DNA from: CAYVOV01 sp964453525
GTDB taxonomy: Bacteria; Chloroflexota; Dehalococcoidia; Dehalococcoidales; UBA2162
Length of the DNA stretch: 64,000 nucleotides
Direction of reading: 5' to 3'
Assembly (NCBI GenBank): GCA_964453525.1
Contig: CAYVOV010000007.1
Location: 62,001-126,000, forward strand
Shown here: piece after piece, positions 53,157 to 61,880 of the stretch
How the letters are laid out: the number at the start of each line of letters is the position of its first letter
Numbering within the stretch: position 1 is the stretch's first letter
Translations under genes and position numbers: made by a program
Notes under the pieces: model-generated
What the model saw: the letters and a program-made list of their open reading frames with translations, nothing else
Database searches by the model: none
Told to the model about the DNA's origin: nothing

Positions 53157-53322
53157 TTTTACTTAATCATGGTTGCACAGGCAACAATGATTATCTATAC
53201 TTCTTTCGCCGCTATGGTTTCCTTCGGCTTAGCTCAGGACAGACTAACGGCTCACCATGAGCGGCATTCATTCCCGCTCACCCTGAGCTTGTCGAAGGGT
53301 CTCCAACTAAGATTGAGAAGAA
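53157..53322 (+). repeat. ~165-bp dispersed repeat, copy 1
   Basis: It matches, in inverse orientation and at about 85-90% by eye, the stretch at 58849-59014. The unit has GGTTGCACAGGCAACAATGA, the REP-like CCTTCGGCTTAGCTCAGGACAG, CGGCTCACCATGAGCGG and CACCCTGAGCTTGTCGAAGG. It is non-coding and carries several short palindromes. The 53050-53366 gap holds only this repeat and the terminator before it. Confidence 0.9.
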
Positions 53323-53366
53323 TCAGTGCGGGGGTTTGTCAAAGCCATAGAAACGTATAAAAACCG

Positions 53367-54512
53367 TTACACCTTCAGCAGTTCGTGAGCTTTCTGGAGC
53401 CAGGTTATAATATCTATAGCCTGGGGGCATTTATCAAGGCATTCTCCGCACTCGATGCAGTTATCCGCCTGCTCTTCCGGCAGCGGCGGCATTGGTGCCT
53501 GATAGCGCATCCGCCCGCCCTCCGGGTCATCGTACATTACAGCATCGTTATATATCGTGAAAATAGCCGGGATTGCCACCCCGTTAGGACAGGGAATACA
53601 GTATTCGCAGCCGGTGCAGGGTATCGGAATCAAGCCTTGATATGCTTCACGGACTTTTTCATATAAAGCGAAGTCATCGGCGGTCAGTATACCTGGTCCC
53701 GAGCGGCCGGCAATTTCAACATTTTCCACCACCTGTTCCATGGTGCTCATTCCGCTTAAAACTACCGATATCTCCGGCTGGTCCCAGATCCAGAGGAGTC
53801 CCCATTCCGCCAGGCTGCGTTTTACTTGAGCCATATCCCACACTTTAGCCACCGCTTCTGGAGGCTGCCTGGTAAGCCGTCCTCCCCGCAGAGGTTCCAT
53901 AACCACCACTGCCAGTCCTTTGCCTGAGGCATATTCAACACCCTTCCTGCCGGCCTGGAAATCCACGTCCATAAAGTTGTACTGTATCTGGCTGAGTACC
54001 CAGTTATCATAGTAATCGATAATCCCCTTGAACACCTCGAAGGTATCATGGAAGGAGAACCCGAGATAATCGAAGTACCCTTTTGCCATCTTATTTTCCG
54101 CCCACTGAATTATCCCGAACTCACGCATTTTTGACCAGTGACCCGTATTCAGCCCGTGGAGCAGGTAATAGTCTATCTTATCGGTATTAAGGCGCTCCAT
54201 CTGCTCGCTAAAAATGCGGTCGAAGTCTTCAGCTCTCTCAACCATCCGGCAGGGCATCTTCGTCGCCAGTCTCATTCTCTCGCGGTAGCCGTCTTTAAGC
54301 GCCTTGCCCACCAGCCGCTCACTTTGTCCCATGTGGTAGGGATAGCCCGTATCCAGATAGTTGACTCCGTTATCAATGGCATAGCGTATCATCTTTATCG
54401 ATTCTTCCTCATCAATATCTGCCGGGTCAGGACTGGTGGTAGGAAGACGCATAGCTCCGAAACCGAGTGCCGATACTTCCCAGTCCAGCCTCCCAAACTT
54501 GCGATACTTCAT
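53367..54512 (-). CDS. aldo/keto reductase with C-terminal [4Fe-4S] domain
   Basis: This 381-residue protein has an aldo/keto reductase TIM barrel with LDTGYPYHMGQSE near the catalytic Tyr position, LATKMP for the Lys, DYYLLHGLN for the His, and then an Fe-S tail with CTGCEYCIPCP and CIECGECLDKCP motifs. Such fusions couple NAD(P)H or ferredoxin electrons to carbonyl reduction. TTG precedes ATG by one codon; ATG 54512 with GGAGG 7 bases upstream is preferred. It is the first gene inside the inverted-repeat-bounded segment. Confidence 0.93.
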   Translation of the reverse strand: MKYRKFGRLDWEVSALGFGAMRLPTTSPDPADIDEEESIKMIRYAIDNGVNYLDTGYPYHMGQSERLVGKALKDGYRERMRLATKMPCRMVERAEDFDRIFSEQMERLNTDKIDYYLLHGLNTGHWSKMREFGIIQWAENKMAKGYFDYLGFSFHDTFEVFKGIIDYYDNWVLSQIQYNFMDVDFQAGRKGVEYASGKGLAVVVMEPLRGGRLTRQPPEAVAKVWDMAQVKRSLAEWGLLWIWDQPEISVVLSGMSTMEQVVENVEIAGRSGPGILTADDFALYEKVREAYQGLIPIPCTGCEYCIPCPNGVAIPAIFTIYNDAVMYDDPEGGRMRYQAPMPPLPEEQADNCIECGECLDKCPQAIDIITWLQKAHELLKV

Positions 54513-54577
54513 CAATTCACCTCCATCGTATAATCCATAGAATCATATTCCTTTAACTAAAGACAGCTAAACGACCA

Positions 54578-55333
54578 TTATATACCAGTCCGAAGTTCAA
54601 TGATATAAGAAGCCACCTCGATAAAACCGTCGCCGTAGGAAAGAGAGCTGATATAGCCGGCCCGCTCCCGGACCGGTTTTACCTGCTCCACCGGCAGTCC
54701 GGGATTGACTATCAGCACACTGTGCGGGAAAAGCTCGAACAGCGAGACATCGGTAAGAGAATCACCGAAGACAAGAACTTCCTCCGGTTCAATACCTCCC
54801 ATCTGTTCGAGTATTTTTTTCAGAGTTGTTCCCTTGCTTATACCTTCCTGAAGAAGATGAAGCATATACCCCGAATCAAGCAATTGAATATTATTCAAGT
54901 GTTTCCTCAACTCCTCAGCCGTTACTCCGGAGGTCAGGAAGGCAACATCAACCAGTCTGTCCTTATTATCCTCTTTCTCGGTAATAGCGTCGGGAAACAA
55001 CTTCTTCAGTTTTTCAAGTGCCTCCAAGGCCGGCCGGCGTGAGTAACCAAGGTCTGCAAGTTCACCTCCAGCCTTCAGCTTGGCAGAGCCGCCGTTTTCG
55101 GCAATTAGCGGTCCGTCCGTGCCGGCAAATGAAGACAGTTTTTCCAGCCTAGGGATTGTCCTGCCCGAAACAAGCCCGACAATTATTCCCTGCTCATGAA
55201 GACCAGATATGGCATCGACAACTTCCTGAGCGACATGCTCACCGGAGGAAAGCAAGGTACCATCAACATCGGTCATTATCAGCCTGACACGGCTGGCTAA
55301 CTCAGGCGTAATCCGGCGGTATGATTCAACCAT
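54578..55333 (-). CDS. HAD superfamily (Cof-type) phosphatase
   Basis: This 251-residue HAD hydrolase has motif I DVDGTLL (Asp nucleophile near residue 22), motif II SGR near 56, a basic residue in the GTTLKK segment and motif IV GDSLTD (about 190-195), and a C2-type cap with AENGGSAKL. It removes phosphate from sugar phosphates or phosphoglycolate-like metabolites. ATG 55333 lacks a clear Shine-Dalgarno. It is divergent from glpX, which fits a role in sugar phosphate balance, but the substrate is unknown. Confidence 0.9.
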   Translation of the reverse strand: MVESYRRITPELASRVRLIMTDVDGTLLSSGEHVAQEVVDAISGLHEQGIIVGLVSGRTIPRLEKLSSFAGTDGPLIAENGGSAKLKAGGELADLGYSRRPALEALEKLKKLFPDAITEKEDNKDRLVDVAFLTSGVTAEELRKHLNNIQLLDSGYMLHLLQEGISKGTTLKKILEQMGGIEPEEVLVFGDSLTDVSLFELFPHSVLIVNPGLPVEQVKPVRERAGYISSLSYGDGFIEVASYIIELRTGI

Positions 55334-55385
55334 ATATATTTAGCTTAATCCTATGAGAATCCGCTGTCAAAAACTTACATAATTA

Positions 55386-55414
55386 TTGACAAAGTGCCCC
55401 CGTCCGATTAAAGT
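55386..55414 (+). promoter_or_regulatory. promoter of glpX
   Basis: TTGACA at 55386-55391, a 17-bp spacer and TAAAGT at 55409-55414 lie 40 bp before ATG 55455. Confidence 0.75.
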
Positions 55415-55454
55415 TACCATTGGCGGATAATACAACCGGAAGGAAAGCAGCAAT

Positions 55455-56465
55455 ATGCAAGCCGGGGAATATGAAAGGCCAATTGAACGTAATATCGCCA
55501 TGGAACTGGTGAGAGTTACCGAGGCCGCCGCGATGGCTGCTGCCCGCTACCTGGGACGGGGCGATAAGACACTTGTAGACGAAGCGGCAGTAGCGGCTAT
55601 GCGCTATGTCCTCGGTTATGTCCAGATGGACGGAGTCGTTGTTATCGGTGAAGGGGAGAAAGACAAGGCGCCGATGTTATACATCGGGGAGCAAATCGGT
55701 GGCGGTTCCGACCTGAAGGTTGATATCGCCGTAGACCCGATTGACGGTACCAACCTGGTTGCCCGTGGGCTTCCCGGCGCCATCTCTACAGTTGCCCTTT
55801 CGGCCAGGGGTACAATGAACTGCCCCAGAGAATTCGTTTACATGGATAAAATCGTCACCGGAGCGGAGGCAAAGGACTATATCGATATCAACGCCCCGGT
55901 GGCTCTGAACTTAAAGAACATCGCCCAGGCAAAGCAAAAAAAGATATCGGAGATAACCGTTGTCGTTTTAGACCGGCCACGCCATGAACAGTTACTTGAC
56001 GACATCAGAAGTGCCGGAGCCAGAGTAAAATTAATTTCCGATGGTGATGTTGTCGCCAGCATTGAGGCAGCCCTGCCGGAGAGAGAGGTTGACGTGTTAA
56101 TGGGAGTTGGCGGTACACCGGAGGGAGTCCTTTCGGCAGCAGCGATGCACTGCATCGGCGGTGGTATCCAGTGCAAGGCATGGCCCCGTGACGACAATGA
56201 GAAACAGGCCGCCCTGGCAGCAGGAATGGATATTGATAAAGTTTACGCTACAAGTGATCTAATCAATAGTGAAGATGTCTTTTTCGCCATTACGGGCGTC
56301 AGCAGCGGTGATTTATTAAAAGGAGTCCGTTACTTCAGCGGCAGAACGCAGACCCAGTCCATAGCCATGCGTCAACGTTCCGGGACCATTCGCTGGGTAG
56401 ATTCCTGGCATAATTTTGAGCGTTTTGATAAGCTGAGTTTCTTTGAATCCATCCAGAATGAATAA
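55455..56465 (+). CDS. glpX: fructose-1,6-bisphosphatase class II
   Basis: This 336-residue enzyme of the GlpX family has the metal-site VVIGEGEKDKAPMLYIGE (E-x-E residues), the phosphatase signature VDPIDGTNLVARG near residue 95, a GGTPEGVLSAAA loop, and a late DLINSEDVFFAITG. It hydrolyses fructose 1,6-bisphosphate (and, in some bacteria, sedoheptulose bisphosphate) in gluconeogenesis. It has its own near-consensus promoter and AAGGAAAG site. It shares strand and a 48-bp gap with the next gene, a four-carbon sugar acid kinase, so the two may be co-transcribed. Confidence 0.96.
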   Translation: MQAGEYERPIERNIAMELVRVTEAAAMAAARYLGRGDKTLVDEAAVAAMRYVLGYVQMDGVVVIGEGEKDKAPMLYIGEQIGGGSDLKVDIAVDPIDGTNLVARGLPGAISTVALSARGTMNCPREFVYMDKIVTGAEAKDYIDINAPVALNLKNIAQAKQKKISEITVVVLDRPRHEQLLDDIRSAGARVKLISDGDVVASIEAALPEREVDVLMGVGGTPEGVLSAAAMHCIGGGIQCKAWPRDDNEKQAALAAGMDIDKVYATSDLINSEDVFFAITGVSSGDLLKGVRYFSGRTQTQSIAMRQRSGTIRWVDSWHNFERFDKLSFFESIQNE

Positions 56466-56513
56466 TTCCTTTGTTACATCCATTACCAGCCGATTAACCG
56501 TCCACGGAAGAAA

Positions 56514-57923
56514 ATGAAGCTATCCGAGTTATTATCCGAACAACCACCCATACTCCGTATCCCGGATGCACGTTCACGAATCAGAAAAAGCCTGATTGAA
56601 TCCGGCAAGCGTCTGGTGATAATCGACGATGACCCGACGGGTGGGCAGACAACCCACGATGTCACCGTGCTTATGGACTGGTCAAAGGATACACTCCGTA
56701 CAGCCATCGCTACCGGAGAGCCCGTCTTTTTTATTTCCACCAACTCCCGCAGCCTGAGTCCTGCCGAAGTAACTGCTCTAAGTACGGAAGCGGGCAAAAA
56801 CCTGAGGGATGCCGCCCGCCTGGAAGGAGCGGAAATCATAATCGCATCCCGCAGTGACAGCACCCTGCGCGGACATTATCCCTACGAGCTGGATGCTCTT
56901 GTTTCCGGACTCGGGCAGGAGCCGGATTGTACCATAGTCGTCCCGGCTTTCTTTGAAGGCGGCAGATATACTGCTGACGATATCCAGTGGGTGGACCAGG
57001 ACGGGGAGGTGGTTCCTGCCCATGAGACCGAATTTGCCCGTGACCCCGTCTTCGGTTACAGCCACAGTAATCTGAAGGAATGGATAGAAGAAAAAACGGA
57101 AGGTGCCACAAAATCCAGAAATGTTGTCTCCATATCCCTGAAAACGCTGCGGGAGGGCGGGCCGGAAGCAGTTTCAGCAACGCTTTCGGACACAGGCAAA
57201 GGAACGCCTGTCATCGCCAATGCCGTCTGCTACGAGGACCTTGAGATTCTCGCCCTGGGCATTATTTCGGAGGAGGAAAAGGGCAAAAAATTCGCCTACC
57301 GCTGCGCCGCCTCATTCATCAAAGCACGCGGTGGATTTGACGACAGGCCTCTCCTGACCGGCAGTGATTTTTCAATCGGCAGAAGGCCGGGACTGGTGGT
57401 GGTCGGTTCTTATGTCGAAAAGACATCTCGGCAACTGAAACGACTGCTCGATTCAGGGCTGGCAGAGGGTATAGAAATCAGGATTGCCGAACTTCAGGAG
57501 AAAGAGCGGAGAGACAGAGAAATAGAATCGGTGGCGCGTACGGTAAACGACTTGCTTTCCACAGGTACTACCACTGTACTCTATACCCCCCGTGAAGTTG
57601 CCCGGACTTCAGAGATGGAATTCCTCGAAACCGGCAGGAATGTAATGCTGGCACTGTGCGAAGTTATTCGCAGGATAAAGCTCCGGCCGGAGTACATTGT
57701 GGTCAAGGGAGGCACTACCAGCATCGAAGTGGCACGGACAGGCCTCGGCGTCAGGAAGGCAACCGTACTGGGGCAGATAATAAGCGGAACTCCCGTCTGG
57801 CAACTGGGCAAAGAATCATACTGGCCGGATATTCCCTGTGTCGTATTCCCGGGCAACGTCGGTGACGATAATGCATTGCGCAGGGTAATAGAGATTTTAA
57901 AGGAAACGGAACATCAAGGCTAG
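56514..57923 (+). CDS. four-carbon acid sugar kinase family protein (DUF1537)
   Basis: This 469-residue kinase has the family pattern: N-terminal IIDDDPTGGQTTHDV, ISTNSRSLSP, ASRSDSTLRGHYPYE near 115, then VVPAFFEGGRYT, with the C-terminal domain carrying GLVVVGSYVEKTSRQL, VKGGTTSIEVARTGLG and FPGNVGDDNALRRV for ATP binding. Members phosphorylate erythronate, threonate, 3-oxo-tetronate or similar acids. GGAAGAAA precedes ATG 56514. It usually pairs with an aldolase or epimerase, neither of which is adjacent here, so the acid is unknown. Confidence 0.93.
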   Translation: MKLSELLSEQPPILRIPDARSRIRKSLIESGKRLVIIDDDPTGGQTTHDVTVLMDWSKDTLRTAIATGEPVFFISTNSRSLSPAEVTALSTEAGKNLRDAARLEGAEIIIASRSDSTLRGHYPYELDALVSGLGQEPDCTIVVPAFFEGGRYTADDIQWVDQDGEVVPAHETEFARDPVFGYSHSNLKEWIEEKTEGATKSRNVVSISLKTLREGGPEAVSATLSDTGKGTPVIANAVCYEDLEILALGIISEEEKGKKFAYRCAASFIKARGGFDDRPLLTGSDFSIGRRPGLVVVGSYVEKTSRQLKRLLDSGLAEGIEIRIAELQEKERRDREIESVARTVNDLLSTGTTTVLYTPREVARTSEMEFLETGRNVMLALCEVIRRIKLRPEYIVVKGGTTSIEVARTGLGVRKATVLGQIISGTPVWQLGKESYWPDIPCVVFPGNVGDDNALRRVIEILKETEHQG

Positions 57924-57926
57924 AGT

Positions 57927-58676
57927 CTAGGCTGTTTTCTCTCCCACCACAAACGACCAGAAGATACCCTGCTTGATATTCCACTCTTTAAAGGGTGTCT
58001 CGGCTAGAATCTGCTTCAATTCGGATGACGTGTAGCTGGCCAGGGCAGAACCTGTCGGCTCATTTATGCGGCTTACCGCAGCTGGCAGAAAGAATGTCTG
58101 GGCAATTCTCATAATCCAATAGAACAGGCGTGGACTGTCTCTTCTCAGGTCAAAGAGTAAAAAGCGCTTTCCCGGTTTCAGGACTCTATGTATTTCATTT
58201 ATCGCTTTTGACGGTTCAGACCAGTGGTGCATCGATAATGTGCTGACCACAAAATCGACCGAACCGTTTTCAAAGGGTAGCTGGTGTATATCTCCCTGGC
58301 GGAAACTGATTTTCTCACTGAAAGCCGGATTAGACAGATTACCCGCTGCCTGTTGAAGCATTTCTTCGGCGATATCCACTCCGATGACAGAAAGCTCTGG
58401 AAAAGCTCTCAGGATATCGGCAATAAGATAACCGGGACCACAGCCGATATCCACCAGAGTCCCCTGAGGATGACAGCGCCTCAGTTCAGCAATAATCAGT
58501 TTTCTCAGCAGTCTGAACTGAGGCCAGCGGCTGATTTTATCGTAGCCTCTGGCTACCTCGATATCAGTGATCCCTTCATCCGGGCCGACACGGCGGGGCG
58601 TATCAAGACGGATACTACCGGCTATAAGTAATGCCAGCACTATCAGTAGCAGTCCCGTCAGAATCCATATCCACAT
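57927..58676 (-). CDS. SAM-dependent methyltransferase with N-terminal membrane anchor
   Basis: This 249-residue protein has one N-terminal membrane segment (MWIWILTGLLLIVLALLIAG), then a class I methyltransferase domain: VDIGCGPGYLIADIL (motif I, about 75), GVDIAEEMLQQA (acidic residue), FVVSTLSMHHWSEP (post II) and FLLFDLRRDS. The layout resembles UbiE/membrane-associated small-molecule methyltransferases. ATG 58676 has no clear Shine-Dalgarno, and the stop is 3 bp from the end of the DUF1537 gene on the other strand. Substrate unknown; an anchored enzyme suggests a lipid or quinone. Confidence 0.88.
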   Translation of the reverse strand: MWIWILTGLLLIVLALLIAGSIRLDTPRRVGPDEGITDIEVARGYDKISRWPQFRLLRKLIIAELRRCHPQGTLVDIGCGPGYLIADILRAFPELSVIGVDIAEEMLQQAAGNLSNPAFSEKISFRQGDIHQLPFENGSVDFVVSTLSMHHWSEPSKAINEIHRVLKPGKRFLLFDLRRDSPRLFYWIMRIAQTFFLPAAVSRINEPTGSALASYTSSELKQILAETPFKEWNIKQGIFWSFVVGEKTA

Positions 58677-58848
58677 AATATTGCCTGCCAGAGCAAAATC
58701 CTTTTATCTCTTATCCTGCAATAGAACCGAAAAGAATATAAGTCTATTTCGCATATCCACAATTACAGCCACTTATTGACGGCACTCATTTACAGTTGTA
58801 TTATCCTCTATGATACGGCGCAAAAAGTCAAGAGAGGACTCCTAGAGG

Positions 58849-59014
58849 TTCTTCTCAATCTTAGTTGGAGACCCTTCGACAAGCTCAGGGTGAGTGGGAA
58901 TGTGTGCCGCTCATGGTGAGCCGTTAGCCTGTCCTGAGCGAAGCCGAAGGAAACCACAACGGCAAAAGAAATATTGATATTCATTGTTGCCTGTGCAACC
59001 ATGATTAAGTAAAA
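58849..59014 (-). repeat. ~165-bp dispersed repeat, copy 2 (inverted)
   Basis: This is the reverse-complement copy of the repeat at 53157-53322, with the same internal palindromes and substitutions of about 10-15% by eye. The pair bounds the 5.5-kb block of five genes. The 58677-59050 gap holds this repeat, and the remainder shows no gene or strong promoter. Confidence 0.9.
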
Positions 59015-59053
59015 TGCTCCCAGAAATGAATAAAAAGTTCAGAGGAGGTATTG

Positions 59054-59821
59054 ATGGATAGAGTAAAAGGTAAAACGGCAATCGTGACCGGCGCCGCTTC
59101 CGGAATCGGGAAAGCAGCGGCGGTACTGCTAGCAAAAGAGGGTGCCAGAGTTGCCGTGACCGATATCACCGATAACGCCGGCAAAGAAGTGGTTGAGGAG
59201 ATTACAAAAAACGGCGGTGAGGCCGATTACTGGCATATAAATGTTGCCGATGAGAAAGAAGTGGAGAAGATTTTCGCCGAAATATATGATAAGTACGGGA
59301 AAATTAACATTCTTGTCAACAACGCCGGAATCCCCGGTTCCGCTGCGCCCACACACGAACTGCCGACCGAAGAGTGGAAACGGGTAATAGATATCGACCT
59401 TAACGGGGTTTTTTACTGCACCAAGCATGTAATCAATTATATGAAGAAGTCAGGCGGCGGCAGCATTGTCAATATGTCCTCCATGCTCGGTCTCATCGGC
59501 GGCGGTGATATTGCCTACCACGCTGCCAAGGGCGGGGTCCGCCTGATGACAAAATCAGATGCCACAATCTATGCGCCCGATAACATCAGAGTCAATTCAA
59601 TTCACCCCGGCTATATCCTGACTCCTCTTTTCCGTGGTCTGGCGAAGAGAACCAGGGAGAGCGAGGAAGCATTCTTCCAGGGCTTTATTGACAAAATTCC
59701 GATGGGACGCCTCGGCGAGCCGGAAGATGTTGCTAGGACCATACTCTGGCTGGCATCCGATGATTCCGATTACATCACCGGCATCGAGGTAATAGTGGAC
59801 GGAGGCTTTATACTCCAGTAA
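59054..59821 (+). CDS. SDR family NAD(P)-dependent oxidoreductase
   Basis: This 255-residue classical SDR has TGAASGIG (cofactor loop, near 12-19), DIT at the end of beta-2, NNAGIP near 89-94, NMSSMLGLIGGGDIAYHAAKGG with catalytic Ser, Tyr and Lys, and a GIEVIVDGG end. It resembles the 3-oxoacyl-ACP reductase / cyclohexanol dehydrogenase types. GAGGAGG precedes ATG 59054, preferred to the TTG one codon upstream. It is followed by a strong hairpin and appears to be a single-gene unit. Substrate unknown. Confidence 0.94.
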   Translation: MDRVKGKTAIVTGAASGIGKAAAVLLAKEGARVAVTDITDNAGKEVVEEITKNGGEADYWHINVADEKEVEKIFAEIYDKYGKINILVNNAGIPGSAAPTHELPTEEWKRVIDIDLNGVFYCTKHVINYMKKSGGGSIVNMSSMLGLIGGGDIAYHAAKGGVRLMTKSDATIYAPDNIRVNSIHPGYILTPLFRGLAKRTRESEEAFFQGFIDKIPMGRLGEPEDVARTILWLASDDSDYITGIEVIVDGGFILQ

Positions 59822-59892
59822 AGCTCCTCCCTCCATTTCAAGCAGCTTCCTGGAAATAATGTACGGGGCTTGTGCTGGCTGGTTCATAAAGG

Positions 59893-59921
59893 GATTGAAA
59901 GGGGCGGAGCCCCTTTCAATC
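59893..59921. terminator. strong hairpin between convergent genes
   Basis: GATTGAAAGGGGC and GCCCCTTTCAATC pair perfectly (13 bp, 59893-59905 with 59909-59921) across a 3-base loop, 71 bp after the SDR stop. A following T/C-rich tail (TCTTCCCTCT) is weak, so it may be a terminator or a repeat-type palindrome. Confidence 0.6.
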
Positions 59922-60037
59922 TAGAATCTTCCCTCTCCCCTTAATCAAAAGGGAGACTTCGTCGTGGTTCCAGTGATGTCACCAGAACTGAACTCAGCCT
60001 AACGAAGGATAAAGGGTGAGGGGGTCATATTATTAAA

Positions 60038-60250
60038 TCATGCCGGGGCAATTGCCTGGGCAGGGCACCAGTATTCCATTGAAACACAGACTCCGCAGTC
60101 GGTGCACTTCCCTTCATCGATTCTTGTCGTATAAAGTACCAGCCCGTCGGGTTCCGTTACCTGGTCGTCCACAACTATTGCCCTTTCGGGACAATCTTTT
60201 ACACAGATACCGCACTCCAGGCATATATCCGTATTTATTTTATAAGCCAC
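60038..60250 (-). CDS. 2[4Fe-4S] ferredoxin, copy 1
   Basis: This 70-residue ferredoxin has the first cluster motif Cys10/13/16/20 (CLECGICVKDCP) and the second Cys49/52/55/62 (CTDCGVCV, then six residues to the last Cys, WCP). The x6 spacing before the last Cys is longer than the usual x3 and is typical of Alvin-type and other low-potential ferredoxins. It starts at GTG 60250 with GGAGG. Its sequence differs at 3 of 70 residues (9, 12, 23) from the copy at 60967. It follows a cupin gene by 51 bp. It probably carries electrons for an unknown redox enzyme. Confidence 0.94.
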   Translation of the reverse strand: MAYKINTDICLECGICVKDCPERAIVVDDQVTEPDGLVLYTTRIDEGKCTDCGVCVSMEYWCPAQAIAPA

Positions 60251-60301
60251 GCTGACCTCCTTTCAGATTCTAAATAAGATATCCGGTTTGATACACTGCT
60301 A

Positions 60302-60808
60302 TTAATCGTAGCCTTCATCTTTCCATCTGGTAGACCAGTCTATCCTCTCCCTCACTTCTTTGGGCAATACCTGCCTGAAGGACTTTTCAGTGTGCTCAGG
60401 ACCCTGGTTGACCTCGATAAATATCCAGGGTCTCGTCGTCTTGAGAGGTCTCCATGGCGAATGAATAAAATTCGGCGGGATAAAGATACATGTCGTCCTC
60501 GTAATCACGTGCCTTTCCAGCTCCGGACCCATATACATCTCGACCTCAGCGCCGAGGTCCATCGGGTCATCCGGATTTGTCCCGATATGAAACAGCAATT
60601 CGGCATCCCGGTGAATATGCGGCGGGTGTCCGGCCATAGGATAGTCACCGAGCGGAGCCTCGAAACCGGGCATTACCCAGTGTACCAGGTAGAAATGACT
60701 CCCCTTGGCAACACTGTCTTCCATCCGTGACATGACCGGCCGGCGCTCATTGGGCCATCGCGTGGGGTCATACTCAACAAAGTACTTCCCGTATTTGGTT
60801 TCAGCCAT
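60302..60808 (-). CDS. cupin-domain protein, copy 1
   Basis: This 168-residue single-domain cupin has metal ligands His64, His66 and Glu70 (HPPHIHRDAELLFH) and His116 (NFIHSPW) of the two cupin motifs. It starts with AAAGGAGATAAAG before ATG 60808. It is about 70% identical by eye to the cupin at 61231. No signal peptide is present. Cupins of this type are often metal-dependent isomerases, dioxygenases or sensors. The reaction is unknown. It is paired with a ferredoxin in the same orientation, as in the neighbouring copy. Confidence 0.9.
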   Translation of the reverse strand: MAETKYGKYFVEYDPTRWPNERRPVMSRMEDSVAKGSHFYLVHWVMPGFEAPLGDYPMAGHPPHIHRDAELLFHIGTNPDDPMDLGAEVEMYMGPELERHVITRTTCIFIPPNFIHSPWRPLKTTRPWIFIEVNQGPEHTEKSFRQVLPKEVRERIDWSTRWKDEGYD

Positions 60809-60892
60809 CTTTATCTCCTTTCTTTAGCTTACTTATTTATAGTGTCCCAATTAAAGCAAAAATTACCCGGCACTTCAATATCACGAAATAGA

Positions 60893-60936
60893 ATACGGGG
60901 CTTAAGCCGCTCCGGTAAGAGTCGCCAAGCCCCATT
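60893..60936 (-). other. hairpin between the two cupin-ferredoxin units
   Basis: GGGGCTT and AAGCCCC (60898-60904 with 60927-60933) can pair across a 22-base loop, downstream of ferredoxin copy 2 on the minus strand, with a moderately T-rich tail (TATTCTATTTC). It may reduce read-through into cupin copy 1. Confidence 0.4.
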
Positions 60937-60966
60937 CAATACTGCACTACTGTAATCTATCCGGTC

Positions 60967-61179
60967 TTATGCCGGGGCAATCGCCTGGGCAGGGCACCAG
61001 TATTCCATTGAAACACAGACTCCGCAGTCGGTGCACTTCCCTTCATCGATTCTTGTCGTATATAGTACCAACCCGTCGGGTTCCGTTACCTGGTCGTCCA
61101 CAACTATTGCCCCTTCGGGACAGTCTTTTACACAGATGCCGCACTTCAGGCATTTATCCGTATTTATTTTATAAGCCAC
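60967..61179 (-). CDS. 2[4Fe-4S] ferredoxin, copy 2
   Basis: This 70-residue near-twin of the other ferredoxin differs only at residues 9 (Lys), 12 (Lys) and 23 (Gly). It has the same two cluster motifs and the same GTG start with GGAGG. The near identity points to recent duplication or gene conversion. It follows cupin copy 2 by 51 bp. Functional redundancy with copy 1 is likely. Confidence 0.94.
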   Translation of the reverse strand: MAYKINTDKCLKCGICVKDCPEGAIVVDDQVTEPDGLVLYTTRIDEGKCTDCGVCVSMEYWCPAQAIAPA

Positions 61180-61230
61180 ACTGACCTCCTTCTAAATATA
61201 TGAGATAACTATCCGGTACTGGCTGCGTTA

Positions 61231-61734
61231 TTAATCGTAGCCTTCGTCTTTCCATCTTGTAGACCAGTCATGGGCTTCCCTTGCTTCCTTGGGCAGCAAC
61301 TGCCTGAAGGACTTCTCGGTATGCACCGGCCCCTGGTTGACCTCGATAAATATCCACGGCCTTTTCGTATTGCGAGGTGTCCACGGAGCATGAATGAAGT
61401 TCGGCGGAATCCATATCACACAGGTTTCAGTAATCACGTGCCTCTCCATCTCTGCTCCCATGTACATTATCGCCTCGCCGCCGAGGTCTCTTGGATTTTC
61501 GGGGTCGGTTCCGATGTGAAAGAGAAGCTCGGCATCCCGGTGAACGTGCGGCGGATGTCCCGCGTACGGCCGGTCTTCAAAGAGACTTTCCTTCCCGGGC
61601 ATTATCCAGTGCACCATATAGAACTGGCACCCCTTGAAAACGCTGTCATCCATCCGCGCCAGCATCGGCCCCAGAGGATGCTGGAACTCCGAGTCATATT
61701 TGTAGAAGTACTTCCCGTATTTGGTTTCAGCCAT
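61231..61734 (-). CDS. cupin-domain protein, copy 2
   Basis: This 167-residue cupin parallels copy 1: metal ligands His63, His65 and Glu69 (HPPHVHRDAELLFH) and a late His (NFIHAPW), with the identical final 13 residues ending DEGYD. It differs mostly in residues 11-55 and 85-110, which could change the ligand pocket. It has the same AAAGGAGATAAAG start context. With copy 2 of the ferredoxin it forms the ancestral unit of the duplication. Confidence 0.9.
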   Translation of the reverse strand: MAETKYGKYFYKYDSEFQHPLGPMLARMDDSVFKGCQFYMVHWIMPGKESLFEDRPYAGHPPHVHRDAELLFHIGTDPENPRDLGGEAIMYMGAEMERHVITETCVIWIPPNFIHAPWTPRNTKRPWIFIEVNQGPVHTEKSFRQLLPKEAREAHDWSTRWKDEGYD

Positions 61735-61880
61735 CTTTATCTCCTTTCTTTACCTGTATTTAATGATGGTGTCACCAATTAAAGCAAAATTTTACCCGTA
61801 ATTCAACAGCGTGGAATAATGCTACCGTTTTTGCCATATTATTCTGCATGATATACAATCTAGGCTATAGGAGGCAGATA

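Noticed and set aside
52286..53322. CRISPR array from short palindromic repeats
   Set aside because: The palindromes are not evenly spaced, have no unique spacers and no cas genes are present.
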